Shown here one piece after another: positions 30,276-38,541 of a stretch of 40,928 nucleotides of DNA; the stretch's first letter is position 1; each line of letters opens with the position of its first letter. The notes beneath the pieces were generated by a model. It had not been told where the DNA came from. It did not search any database and saw only the letters and a list, made by a program, of their open reading frames with translations. The DNA lies in contig CACOPQ010000022.1 of the NCBI GenBank assembly GCA_902629125.1, forward strand, positions 1 through 40,928, read 5' to 3'. The translations under genes were made by a program, and so were the position numbers. This DNA is from an uncultured Alphaproteobacteria bacterium. GTDB lineage: Bacteria; Pseudomonadota; Alphaproteobacteria; Thalassobaculales; Thalassobaculaceae.

Positions 30276-30350
30276 CTACATGTAAGCAACAAATTCGAGT
30301 ATAGCTCCAAAGGCAGCAAAGGCGCCGATAATAATTAGGATGGTTTCCAT
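30276..30350 (-). CDS. 24-aa membrane micropeptide (family member B)
   Basis: A 25-codon minus-strand ORF that starts METILIIIGAF and ends AILEFVAYM. It is the second copy of the design seen at 25749-25814 (identical M-E, I-I, G-x-F-A, A-I-L, [D/E]-F), with one extra Ile. Codons at several shared residues differ (GGC against GGT for Gly, GCT against GCC for Ala, CTC against CTA for Leu), which points to selection on the peptide. The ribosome binding site is poor (GGAA ten bases upstream). One membrane helix; function unknown. Confidence 0.5.
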   Translation of the reverse strand: METILIIIGAFAAFGAILEFVAYM

Positions 30351-30572
30351 AACTGGTTCCAGTATTAACTTATTTAAACGGTATTATTATATTTAACGTT
30401 ATTTTTTTAATAAAATAGGTTTGGAATTCATTCTGTCTAGAATAAAAAAATATTTTTAAATTAAATATAATAGTTTAAGAGGTATTCGTAATTCAGTATT
30501 GGTTGTAAATCGTCTTCGCAGTCTCGCGCTAGGTGATTATCAGTTTAAATAATTTTAAAGGGTAAATGTCAG

Positions 30573-31196
30573 ATGAAGCTTTTTGGAAGTTATGGATCCC
30601 CATTCACGAGAAGAGTTGGTGTTACCTTGTTAATGTATGGTTTCGATTTTGAACACATTGCGCTTCGTTCAAGTGTACCTGAAGAATTGGAGGAGCTAAA
30701 ACGCTTAAATCCTCTGGCGCGTGTGCCAGCACTTCAAACTGACGAAGGAATGGTATTTGTAGACAGCACAACGATATTGGACTATCTCGATCAGTTGAAA
30801 GGTGTCGACGGACGGTTAATGCCAACAACCGGGCTTTCCCGTACAAAAATGCTGAATGTAATAGGTATTGCGGCGGGTGCAGCAGAGAAGGCGGTTGCCT
30901 GTTATTATGAAGAGGGAGTTAATGCAAAACGTCCATTAGATAAAGTTTATCGACCCTGGGTCGATAGGATGTATGAACAAACGAAGGATGGGCTCGACGC
31001 CCTAGAAAAGATGATCGAAGGACCCTGGTTTATGGGTGAAACTATTACGCAGGCCGACGTTTCCATTGTTTGTTTTTGGGACTTCATTATTAAAAATCGT
31101 CCAGAGTCGACGCCCGGAATTAAATGCCCGAAACTGGAAAAAATTTCGTTAGAAGCAAATGCTTTGAAGGAGTTTGCGGCAACCATTCCTAGCTGA
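30573..31196 (+). CDS. Glutathione S-transferase family protein
   Basis: A 207-aa GST. N-terminal thioredoxin-like domain: 'MKLFGSYGSPFTRRVGVTL', 'NPLARVPALQTDEGMVFVD' (cis-Pro region V-P-A-L) and 'DSTTILDYLD' (glutathione-binding S). C-terminal helical domain: 'GPWFMGETITQADVSIVCFW'. Ser11/Ser13 or a nearby residue is the likely catalytic group. A second GST lies at 33768-34391. Substrate not predictable; AAGGG precedes the ATG. Confidence 0.9.
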   Translation: MKLFGSYGSPFTRRVGVTLLMYGFDFEHIALRSSVPEELEELKRLNPLARVPALQTDEGMVFVDSTTILDYLDQLKGVDGRLMPTTGLSRTKMLNVIGIAAGAAEKAVACYYEEGVNAKRPLDKVYRPWVDRMYEQTKDGLDALEKMIEGPWFMGETITQADVSIVCFWDFIIKNRPESTPGIKCPKLEKISLEANALKEFAATIPS

Positions 31197-31380
31197 AGTT
31201 TTGGACTAAAATAAAAAGGTTTAATCGTCGTATTTTTGAATTTGTTTTTTTATTTAGAAAACGTGGCGTTAGTTTTGAAAAATCTCACGGCTTTTGGTAA
31301 CTAGCTATACCTGCATACGGTTAGTAATATAAGTTACAATTCGATCGAAAAAGTAGTTATCTTGGCCCTTCATAAGGTTA

Positions 31381-31399
31381 CCACCTGATAGCTAGGTGG
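31381..31399. other. 6-bp inverted repeat
   Basis: CCACCT (31381-31386) and AGGTGG (31394-31399) flank a 7-nt loop in the 400-bp spacer between the GST and the tandem-barrel gene. No T-run follows, so it may be a stable RNA hairpin or an operator. The rest of that spacer (31197-31522) holds nothing else I can support. Confidence 0.3.
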
Positions 31400-31522
31400 C
31401 AAAATAAACCGCGGATCTATTCACATTCGCCTGCTGTGACTGACATATGTAGAACTTGAATTTTTGTCGAGGTAACAAAAATATAATAGATATCTCAATG
31501 GCAGCAGTCTTAAAGTGGTTTC

Positions 31523-31568
31523 TTATAAATGAGATTTACTTTTTTTTATAAATGAGATTTACTTTTTC
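31523..31568. repeat. Two tandem copies of a 23-bp repeat
   Basis: TTATAAATGAGATTTACTTT followed by TT is repeated head to tail at 31523-31545 and 31546-31568, with only the last base differing. The array ends 25 bp before the ATG of the tandem-barrel gene at 31594. It contains a TTATAAAT element that could be a promoter -10-like box, so copy number might change the spacing or strength of transcription initiation. Confidence 0.75.
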
Positions 31569-31593
31569 TGATAGATGATTAGGGAGTTACTTT

Positions 31594-32190
31594 ATGGCGA
31601 ATTACTTTGTTATATCACGCGCAAAACCTAAGCCGGGATACGCTGCTACTGGCTTGAAACATCTCAAAACGCTAGCTGATTTTACTAAAGAAAATGGTGC
31701 GGTTCACTGTGATGTAGGAACCATACAAACTGGAGCTAATGCTGGTTCATTAATTGCGGCCATGTTTGTTGAGAAAATGGCCACGATTGAAAATATTTTT
31801 GACCACTTTCCAAATCAAGAGTTTTATAAAGAAATGTTTTCAACAGGTAATATGGAAATTACTGGTCGTGCAATTGGTCGAATTCACCATCGTGAGTCGG
31901 GTTCTTCGGACAAACCAAAATATATGGTTTTAACAAAATTTACTTCAAAAACAGAAATGCTTGATGAAGCAAAACAAGTAATGAATATCTTTATGAAGAA
32001 CGGGGCGTTGTCATGTGGTTATGCAACCTTTGGCGCAGGTGACTCGGCCGGCGCCAGGGTCATGGGCGTTCGGTACCCGTCACTTGACGCTATTCAAAAC
32101 GCATATGAAGCAGCCAGGGCAAGTCAAGCGTACGCGTCCGCTCTGTCAGATGTAGAGTTGCATTTTCGGAATGTAGTTCGTTTGGGATAG
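31594..32190 (+). CDS. Tandem dimeric alpha/beta-barrel protein
   Basis: A 198-aa protein made of two related units of about 95 residues: unit 1 'YFVISRAKPKPGYAATGLKH', with 'NAGSLIAAMFVEKMATIENI', and unit 2 'KYMVLTKFTSKTEMLDEAKQ', with 'SAGARVMGVRYPSLDAIQNA'. Each has the strand-helix-strand pattern of ferredoxin-like barrels with a conserved A-G-x-x-x-G turn. Fused duplicates of this kind are often ligand-binding or monooxygenase-like. GGGAG precedes the ATG; the 23-bp tandem repeat lies just upstream. Function unknown. Confidence 0.6.
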   Translation: MANYFVISRAKPKPGYAATGLKHLKTLADFTKENGAVHCDVGTIQTGANAGSLIAAMFVEKMATIENIFDHFPNQEFYKEMFSTGNMEITGRAIGRIHHRESGSSDKPKYMVLTKFTSKTEMLDEAKQVMNIFMKNGALSCGYATFGAGDSAGARVMGVRYPSLDAIQNAYEAARASQAYASALSDVELHFRNVVRLG

Positions 32191-32547
32191 AGAAACTTCA
32201 ACGGCAAAATTTCTCTGTGTGCCCTGGCTGTTTTGTATTAGCAAAATCCATCATGTCGGGGCACATTCCTAGAATAGATTTTACATAGAGAACCAATCAC
32301 AGACATAACAATTTATTAATTTTTCTCTGTCGTTTAAGGCTTTCGTTTTAACAATTGTCAAAGAGGTTGGATAATCTAGCGCATCATCTTTTTTAACAAC
32401 TCGGTCTGGCTATTTATATTAAAATTGCTACGCATCGGGATCTCTGCCTTTAACGTTGCTGCCGGAATGGATCTTACAAACAAAGATAGAAGCGGTAGAT
32501 GTGGCGCCTCTCCATCTGACGAAGTCTTAATTGAAGGGGGGTATTAA
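32191..32547. other. 357-bp spacer before the panE-like gene
   Basis: I see no supported gene. A 26-codon frame (ATG 32467) ends with TAA directly adjoining the panE-like ATG at 32548, but no family or ribosome binding site supports it. GGGGGG just before 32540 is the panE-like ribosome binding site. Confidence 0.35.
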
Positions 32548-33486
32548 ATGCGTTTTCTCATTCTTGGAGCGGGGGCTTTGGGAGGTTATTATGGGGGGCT
32601 GTTACAAAAGGGAGGGGCGGATGTTACGTTTCTCGTTAGATCTCGAACCGCTCATAGACTATCTTCTGAGGGTCTTAAAATAAAACTCGAGGACGAGTTT
32701 TATAGATCATCAGTTCAAATAACTTCTGCCGAACAATTAAGCGAAACCTTTGATGTAATTATCCTTACGTGTAAAGCATTTGATATTGATGAAGCGATTG
32801 ACGCTATAACACCTGCTGTGGGTTCTCAAACGGCTATATTGCCGATTTTAAACGGAGTAAACCACATAGGTATGCTAATTGAACGTTTTAATATCAAAAA
32901 TATTCTGGGTGGAGTTACTCAGTTTCTAGTAAACCAAGATAAAGAGGGAACCATTATTCCGACTTATCATGGGGCAGGCGGACAAAAAACCGTATTTGGA
33001 GAAGTCCAAGGAGGAATATCTAACAGGTGCATTAAAATTCTCGAAAAGATGAAAATTTATATGCCAGACGCATCAATATCCGAGGATATCATGAGTGAAC
33101 TTTGGATGAAGGTTAGTGGCGCAGGACCGTCTTTTGCGGTGGCTGCTCTCCTACAGAAACGAGCTGGGAAAGTTGCAGAGACGAATATGGGGAGCGCCGT
33201 AGTATCTAGGGTATATCAAGAAAGTAGTGCGGTATGCGAGGCTGAGGGATATCCCCCGCCCACCGATATGAGATCAATACTAGTTGAAAACCTATAGGGG
33301 AAAATTGGTTCCGACTATGGGCCATCAATCCTGTCTGATATTGAAAGTGGACGAAGGACAGAGGGAAAACATGTGATAGGCGATTTAGTTAAGCGTGGAA
33401 GAAAGCACAATCTTTCTCTGCCACTTCTTGAAGCAGCTTTATGTAAAATAGAGTTGTATGAAAACGCTCTTTTAGCCGCCGAGTGA
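32548..33486 (+). pseudogene. Ketopantoate-reductase (PanE/ApbA)-like gene broken by in-frame amber
   Basis: The N-terminal 249 codons encode 'LILGAGALGGYYGGLLQKGG' (NADP site), 'ILTCKAFDIDEAIDAI', 'LPILNGVNHIGMLIERF' and 'LWMKVSGAGPSFAVAALLQK'. A TAG stop at 33295-33297 interrupts the frame, which then continues without a shift for 62 codons: 'GKIGSDYGPSILSDIESGR', 'RTEGKHVIGDLVKRGRKHN', 'LSLPLLEAALCKIELYE', to TGA 33484. The second part is the normal C-terminal helical domain, with the catalytic Glu of the R-x-T-E motif. Full length, 312 aa, is standard. As annotated, the enzyme loses that Glu, so a nonfunctional product is likely unless the amber is read through. Confidence 0.85.
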
Positions 33487-33574
33487 TTGTTTTAAAACCG
33501 ACTGTAAATTAAGTTTCTTTTTGATATCTGGATAAGAGACGGCAACTAGTTAAAATTTAAGAAGTTGATGTAGC

Positions 33575-33679
33575 ATGAAACGAAGCATCAGAATAAAAAA
33601 TTTATTAAAGTCATTCAGCATTGGTATTTTTATTACATTTGTTGGGATTATGATAGGCATCGGCTTAATGGCCCTGTAG
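33575..33679 (+). CDS. 34-aa single-span membrane peptide
   Basis: A 35-codon ORF: a strongly basic N-terminus 'MKRSIRIKNLLK' followed by a glycine-rich membrane helix 'IGIFITFVGIMIGIGLMAL'. This is the classic N-in small membrane protein design. It follows the panE-like pseudogene by 90 nt and precedes the GST gene. A weak GAAG ribosome binding site is present. Family unknown. Confidence 0.4.
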   Translation: MKRSIRIKNLLKSFSIGIFITFVGIMIGIGLMAL

Positions 33680-33767
33680 CCTTTTGAGTTTGGTGCTGAT
33701 TGACGCCCGAATAAATTTATTTCTTACGCGTGTCGTCTTTTCTGTTTTGTAGTTTCCGAGGAGTAAA

Positions 33768-34391
33768 ATGATAAAAATTTATCACGCAAAAGGTACGCGA
33801 GGTCTCAGGGTGATGTGGCTTTGTGAAGAGTTAAATATAGACTATGAAATACAAAATGTTGATTTTTCAAAGGAGTTTAGGTTCAGCGAACAATGGTTAA
33901 AAATCAATCCCTTAGGAAAGTTACCTTCATTGCGAGATGGAGATATATTGCTTTTTGAATCATGCGCAATGATCCAATACATCTTAGATAAGTATGGAGG
34001 GGGGAAACTGCAACCTTCACCGAGCACAACAAGTTACGCATATTTTTTACAATGGCTGTGGTTTTCTGAGGCCACTTTTGCGCGGCCTATCGGTGAAATA
34101 GTAAATCATCGGAGAGAATTTCCTGATGAGCAAGAAATACCTGAGGTGGTGCAAGAAATGCAATCTAGGATCTATAAATGTCTAGATGCTCTTAATGAAG
34201 CCCTAGAAGGTAAAGATTTTATCTTAGGGAAAGACTTTACAGCAGCCGATATAAGTTTGGGTTATAGTCTCTTAATCGCTCAAAATAGAATTGATAAGGA
34301 GTTTCCCGAAAAGGTAGACAAATATTGGGGGAATATATCGTCGAGACGTGCTTTTATAACTGCTCGGAACAGGGAACAATATAATAATTAA
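33768..34391 (+). CDS. Glutathione S-transferase family protein
   Basis: A 207-aa GST with both domains. 'MIKIYHAKGTRGLRVMWLCE' opens the thioredoxin-like domain, with Arg11 next to Gly in the active-site position usually taken by Ser/Cys/Tyr; 'INPLGKLPSLRDGDILLFES' is the cis-Pro/glutathione region and 'GKDFILGKDFTAADISLGYS' the C-terminal N-capping motif. AGGAG five bases before the ATG. The adjacent MFS gene begins 70 nt downstream, so a conjugate-and-export pair is conceivable but not shown. Confidence 0.85.
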   Translation: MIKIYHAKGTRGLRVMWLCEELNIDYEIQNVDFSKEFRFSEQWLKINPLGKLPSLRDGDILLFESCAMIQYILDKYGGGKLQPSPSTTSYAYFLQWLWFSEATFARPIGEIVNHRREFPDEQEIPEVVQEMQSRIYKCLDALNEALEGKDFILGKDFTAADISLGYSLLIAQNRIDKEFPEKVDKYWGNISSRRAFITARNREQYNN

Positions 34392-34461
34392 ATAATAATA
34401 TTCTATTAAATTAAGTTTTGGTGACATGTTCGTGACGGCGACTAAAATTGAATAAAATAAT

Positions 34462-35934
34462 ATGTGGTTATTGATTACCTGCACTCTGGTAACAACGCTG
34501 TTTGGTACAAACCTTACAATAGCAAATGTTTCACTGCCCCAAATCCAAGGCGCTCTATCCGCGAGCCCGGATCAAATTTCATGGGTAATTACTGCTAATC
34601 TAATTGCTACAGCAGTAACTATTCCCCTAGCTAGTTGGTTGGCAAATAGATTCGGGCGTCGGAGGTCGATGATATTTGGCGTCACTGGGTTTGCCTTTGC
34701 TTCAATGATGTGTGGTCTCTCTAGCTCACTCGCTGAATTGATTGCTTGGCGAGTGCTGCAATCAGCTTCCTGCTCTCCATTGATGGCTATCGCTCAATCC
34801 GTAGTTATAGATGAATTTACCGGGGAACGGCGAAGCAAAGCAACGTCAATTTATATGATGGGGGTTGGCATTCCACCATCGGTCGCTCCTATTATCGGCG
34901 GTTACGTCTGCGAGGAACTATCGTGGTCGTGGGTTTTTTACATATTAATTCCAGTTGCGGCTCTAGCTCTTTTGGGTCTTTTCAAGTCAGTTAAACCCGA
35001 TGTCCCTAATAAGAAGGTTGAGAATATAGATTGGATCGGTTTTCTTAGTCTTGCGGCTACAGTTGCTTGTATACAGTTATTCCTGGACCGTGGTGAACGA
35101 GAAGAGTGGTTTTCTTCTCTTGAAATAAGAGCAGAGTGTTTTTTAGCGCTAATCTTTGCATGGATATTTATTACGCATAGCCTCACAAAGAAGAAACCGC
35201 TAATTGATCTTGCTTTATTTCTTAATAGAAACTTCGCACTGGGAATAGCCATACATTGTGTTTTTGGGATGTTATTCGTTACGCCCTTAGTGACGATACC
35301 GACCATGCTACAGCAACTTAGCGACGCACCTGATTTTTTGGTAGGGGTGCTTATTGGATTGCGATTCATAGCAACTGCCGTGGCTATGTTGATTATGATT
35401 ATTTGGGGAAATAAATGGGATCCTCGATTTTTACTGGCACTTGGCTTTGGGCTGCATACTTACGCGGGATTTTTAATGTGTAACTTCGATATGAACACGT
35501 CGGTTCAAGATATGTCGTTCGTTCTAATTTTAACGGGATTGGGCGTAGGTTTTCTTTGGGTTCCAATGACATTAGTACCATTTTCAAATCTTGAGACAGC
35601 ACGTTCAGTGGAAGGAACAATGATATGGAATTTTATCCGTAGTATCGGATCAAGTTTCTATATTTCGGCTAGCTTCATCGTAATTTTTCACACTCAGAAG
35701 ATTAATTATGCTCAGCTTACAGAAAACATTCATCCTTTTTTAGACTTTTTAAGTTTTAACTCGTTTTTAGAGATTAACGGCGGATTGTCCAGAACAGCTT
35801 ATGAAGTTACCCAGCAAGCAATAAATATAGGTTATATCAATAGTTTTTACTTATTTTTTTGGACATCGTTAATTGTATATCCACTTATCCTTTTGATTTC
35901 GTGGCCTCCTAAAAATTTTTCCAAGGCCAATTAA
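34462..35934 (+). CDS. MFS exporter, DHA2 (EmrB/QacA) type
   Basis: A 490-aa transporter with about 14 membrane helices. 'IANVSLPQIQGALSASPDQI' followed by 'SWVITANLIATAV' is the helix 1-2 signature of the DHA2 drug:proton antiporters; 'ASWLANRFGRRRSMIFGVTG' is the motif A loop; 'GGYVCEELSWSWVFYI' is the helix 5-6 G-[GW]-x-[LV] region (motif C-type). It should export a hydrophobic compound or drug with proton antiport. An in-frame stop directly upstream fixes the start. No membrane-fusion partner is adjacent. Confidence 0.9.
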   Translation: MWLLITCTLVTTLFGTNLTIANVSLPQIQGALSASPDQISWVITANLIATAVTIPLASWLANRFGRRRSMIFGVTGFAFASMMCGLSSSLAELIAWRVLQSASCSPLMAIAQSVVIDEFTGERRSKATSIYMMGVGIPPSVAPIIGGYVCEELSWSWVFYILIPVAALALLGLFKSVKPDVPNKKVENIDWIGFLSLAATVACIQLFLDRGEREEWFSSLEIRAECFLALIFAWIFITHSLTKKKPLIDLALFLNRNFALGIAIHCVFGMLFVTPLVTIPTMLQQLSDAPDFLVGVLIGLRFIATAVAMLIMIIWGNKWDPRFLLALGFGLHTYAGFLMCNFDMNTSVQDMSFVLILTGLGVGFLWVPMTLVPFSNLETARSVEGTMIWNFIRSIGSSFYISASFIVIFHTQKINYAQLTENIHPFLDFLSFNSFLEINGGLSRTAYEVTQQAINIGYINSFYLFFWTSLIVYPLILLISWPPKNFSKAN

Positions 35935-35951
35935 TCAAAATCTAATAGCCA

Positions 35952-35983
35952 GAGAAGGCTCAGTCCTCTCAGGAAGTTTTTTT
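35952..35983 (+). terminator. Terminator after the MFS gene
   Basis: GAGA(A)GG-CTCAGT-CCTCTC (35952-35970) forms a stem with a bulged A, followed after six bases by seven T (35977-35983). It lies 18 nt past the MFS stop codon in the right orientation. Confidence 0.5.
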
Positions 35984-36062
35984 CTTTACCACGTAAAGTA
36001 GAATTTGGGCCGCACCTACACTAAAACGGATTAGATTTTAGCCAATTGAAACGCTGTAAGAT

Positions 36063-36305
36063 TTAGCAACAGCCACAAGCTTTTTCTCTGCTCTGTTTAG
36101 GTGCCTTTGGAAGTGCCCGAAGTGATTTTAACTTAGTAAGTTTACTCTCTTCTTCCGCGAGGGCTTGCGCCTTCTTTGCGAATTTAGCCTCCAAGTAATC
36201 GTGTAAACTTGAAAAGCCTAATTTTGCCGCACGCTTTTCTTCGTAAGCTCGCCGACCGCCAAGGTTCGATATGTATTCGGTAATATAATCATTTTGCATC
36301 TCCAC
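36063..36305 (-). CDS. Small conserved-type hypothetical protein with Cys tail
   Basis: An 80-aa protein. 'YISNLGGRRAYEEKRAAKLG', 'FSSLHDYLEAKFAKKAQALA' and a coiled-coil-like 'EEESKLTKLKSLRALPKAP' are followed by a terminal 'ACGCC'. The G-G-R-R-A-Y-E-E-K-R motif looks conserved, but I cannot name it. The Cys-rich tail could bind metal. Start is GTG 36305 or ATG 36299; GGTGAT lies upstream of the GTG. It converges with the MFS gene. Confidence 0.55.
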   Translation of the reverse strand: MEMQNDYITEYISNLGGRRAYEEKRAAKLGFSSLHDYLEAKFAKKAQALAEEESKLTKLKSLRALPKAPKQSREKACGCC

Positions 36306-36448
36306 AAAATATCACCAAATTTTGAAAGTTCAAGGAATTAAACAGGTTATATGCTTATGATCTCTATTTTCCTCTTTAACTCAAAAGGATTGGAAAGGTT
36401 TGAAAGCCGATAACCCTTTGTTGATTATTTTACCTTAGAATGTTTAGA

Positions 36449-37309
36449 TTAATCTTTGCTGGCAACCTCATGAAAATGTTCTAAAATTTCTATTTGAGCA
36501 TCAACTCCGTTTACCTCCCACATTGGATAAAGCATAGCCATATCTGCCCCTAACGCTCGCCATCCGTCTGCTGCGTCTCCCCATGCAAGAGGATCATTTT
36601 CATGAAATCTTAGCCATGCTTCGATCCCGAACTCATCCCTTGATCGGTTGAATTTGTTTAGGTGATTGTTCAACTTATCCAATGCGATGTTTGCAGCGTC
36701 GGCAGGCGGCAGGATCGGCATCCAGCCATCAGCAAGTTCCGCCGCTCTTTTTAAAACAGCATCCGCTGATCCGCCAAGCCAAATTGGTATCGTATTTTGT
36801 TTGGGAGATGGGATGATGGTCACTTCCTTATAATCATGAAATTGACCTTTATATGTGACTAATTTCCCAGTCCACAGTTTTCTTAGCACTTCAATTTGTT
36901 CTCTTTGTTTACGGCCGCGGGTCTTCCATTCGCAGTTAAGTGCTTCGTACTCAACATGGTTCCAGCCTACGCCAATCCCTAATCTAAGGCGCCCCTCGCT
37001 GAGTATATCCACTTCCGCTGCTTGTTTGGCGACTAAACCAGTTTGTCGTTGAGGCAATATTAGTACGCCCGACGACAATTTTATATTTTTGGTTGTCGCC
37101 GCTAAATATGCCATTGTGGTAAAGGTTTCATGAAATGGATCGAATGCATTATATCGAGGCGTCCAGCCATCCCGCGCAGCCGCACCGAAAACATGGTCCG
37201 GCACTTCAATATATTCGTATCCTAAATCTTCGGCTGCCTGGGCCCAGTCGCGAATGGCTTTTGGATCATTCCCTATTTGGACTGAAGGAAACCAAGCGTT
37301 TAGTTTCAT
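36449..37309 (-). CDS. LLM-class F420-dependent oxidoreductase family protein
   Basis: A 286-aa TIM-barrel protein from ATG 37309 (GAGG upstream). 'DLGYEYIEVPDHVFGAAARD', 'FHETFTTMAYLAATTKNIKL', 'SSGVLILPQRQTGLVAKQAA' and 'LSEGRLRLGIGVGWNHVEYE' are the standard landmarks of luciferase-like monooxygenases. 'IWLGGSADAVLKRAAELADG' lies near the C-terminus. Cofactor may be FMN or F420; I see no F420 biosynthesis gene. It diverges from the methyltransferase gene. Confidence 0.85.
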   Translation of the reverse strand: MKLNAWFPSVQIGNDPKAIRDWAQAAEDLGYEYIEVPDHVFGAAARDGWTPRYNAFDPFHETFTTMAYLAATTKNIKLSSGVLILPQRQTGLVAKQAAEVDILSEGRLRLGIGVGWNHVEYEALNCEWKTRGRKQREQIEVLRKLWTGKLVTYKGQFHDYKEVTIIPSPKQNTIPIWLGGSADAVLKRAAELADGWMPILPPADAANIALDKLNNHLNKFNRSRDEFGIEAWLRFHENDPLAWGDAADGWRALGADMAMLYPMWEVNGVDAQIEILEHFHEVASKD

Positions 37310-37478
37310 AATTACCTCTAAATGGATTGTTACTATCAAGCTTGGACGTTTTGGATCAGTCCGATACTATTGTTTCAATGTTATAGAGCGCAAGTAAGAA
37401 GCGAAATAACTTTTTTGAATATGTGTATTTCTGAAGGGGCCAATATCCAACTGGTGAAATCTTGAGGGGAGAATACTA

Positions 37479-38249
37479 ATGTTATTTAACGATGGTGGAG
37501 CGTACGAGACTTCTATGGGGACATGGAGCCGTCTAGTAGGGGATGTCTTTATCGACTGGTTGCAGGTTGCGAGAGATTTAAAATGGTTGGATGTGGGCTG
37601 CGGTAATGGTGCATTTTCGGGCTTGATTAGCAATTCATGCTTTCCCAAGCAAGTAGTTGCAATTGATCCGTCCTCTGAGCAAATTGATTTTGCCCGCACA
37701 CGATCAGACGCAACTGACGTGAACTTTCGAGTAGGGAATGCAATGTCCATTGAAGAAGATGACAACACGTTTGATTTAGCGGTGATGGCACTTGTTATCT
37801 TCTTCGTACCTGATCCACCGAAGGGCGTATCGGAAATGGTACGCGTGGTAAAAAAAGGTGGGCTAGTTACCAGTTATACTTGGGACACACTAAATAAAGG
37901 GTCACCGTCTAGTTTGATAACAGGGCACCTTATTGATATGGGATTTAAACCCGATTCACTGCCAAATCCCCAGGTATCAGAAATGGCTGCGTTAAATAAG
38001 CTTTGGACAGAGGCTGGTATAATAGATTTAAAAAGCGATGTAATTACAGTAGAACGCCGGTTTAGAGACGTTGACGAGTACTGGGATATATCCTGTTTAT
38101 TCCCTAATATCCAAAAGATTGTTCCTAATTTGACCCCTGATCACGTCATCGATCTAAAAACTAGAATAGAAGAAGATTTGACCGTTGGAGACGACGGAAT
38201 GCTATACCAAACTGCAAAGGCCAACGCAATTATGGGAACTGTGACTTAA
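37479..38249 (+). CDS. Class I SAM-dependent methyltransferase
   Basis: A 256-aa protein. Motif I is 'WLDVGCGNGAFSGLI', an acidic residue ends strand 2 in 'VVAIDPSSEQIDFAR', motif post-I 'VNFRVGNAM' and motif II 'FDLAVMALVIFFVPDPPKGV' follow. It resembles UbiE/MT11-type methyltransferases acting on small molecules. GAGGGG is near the ATG. Divergent from the LLM gene; a 10-bp inverted repeat follows it (38330-38379). Confidence 0.85.
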   Translation: MLFNDGGAYETSMGTWSRLVGDVFIDWLQVARDLKWLDVGCGNGAFSGLISNSCFPKQVVAIDPSSEQIDFARTRSDATDVNFRVGNAMSIEEDDNTFDLAVMALVIFFVPDPPKGVSEMVRVVKKGGLVTSYTWDTLNKGSPSSLITGHLIDMGFKPDSLPNPQVSEMAALNKLWTEAGIIDLKSDVITVERRFRDVDEYWDISCLFPNIQKIVPNLTPDHVIDLKTRIEEDLTVGDDGMLYQTAKANAIMGTVT

Positions 38250-38329
38250 TTACGAACTTTTTTATTAGATTGCGTAGCAGTTTAATTAATTTGGCGTTAT
38301 GTTTAATGTGGTGTGCCAAACACCTCAGG

Positions 38330-38379
38330 CCCTTAGTTTTTGTGGCGTAGATGCTCTTTAACAGCCCATAAACTAAGGG
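38330..38379. other. 10-bp perfect inverted repeat with 30-nt loop
   Basis: CCCTTAGTTT (38330-38339) and AAACTAAGGG (38370-38379) are perfect reverse complements. They lie in the 290-bp spacer between the methyltransferase stop and the FAD_oxidored start, about 160 bp upstream of the latter. No T-run follows on either strand, so this is more likely a leader RNA structure or a binding site than a terminator. Confidence 0.5.
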
Positions 38380-38541
38380 TCGCTTCTCAAAACTTTATTT
38401 TGGATAATCGGCCACAACTGACTTTTAGAAAGGGCCTGATATTTGTTTGGGCGTTCTAGAATTTTTCGTGGTCTTTTATTTACATGTTATAAAGTAATGG
38501 TAGATGAAACGCTGATTGTTCCGGGGCAGGAGGTTTATTTT

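Noticed and set aside
30059..30304. 81-codon plus-strand frame
   Set aside because: The frame shifted by one base encodes a clean two-helix membrane protein (30081-30245) while this one has no coherent structure.
27155..30330. Shared 15-mer GCAAAGGCGCCGATA at about 27155 and 30316
   Set aside because: One exact 15-mer match is expected by chance at about this window size; the copy at 27155 has no micropeptide frame around it.
32548..33486. Recoding of TAG as a sense codon
   Set aside because: TAG closes several intact genes in this window (cupin 9136, DUF2256 11618, DUF2237 22217, cytochrome 23234, PCu(A)C 27151), so amber is an ordinary stop; the interrupted genes are better explained as mutations or errors.
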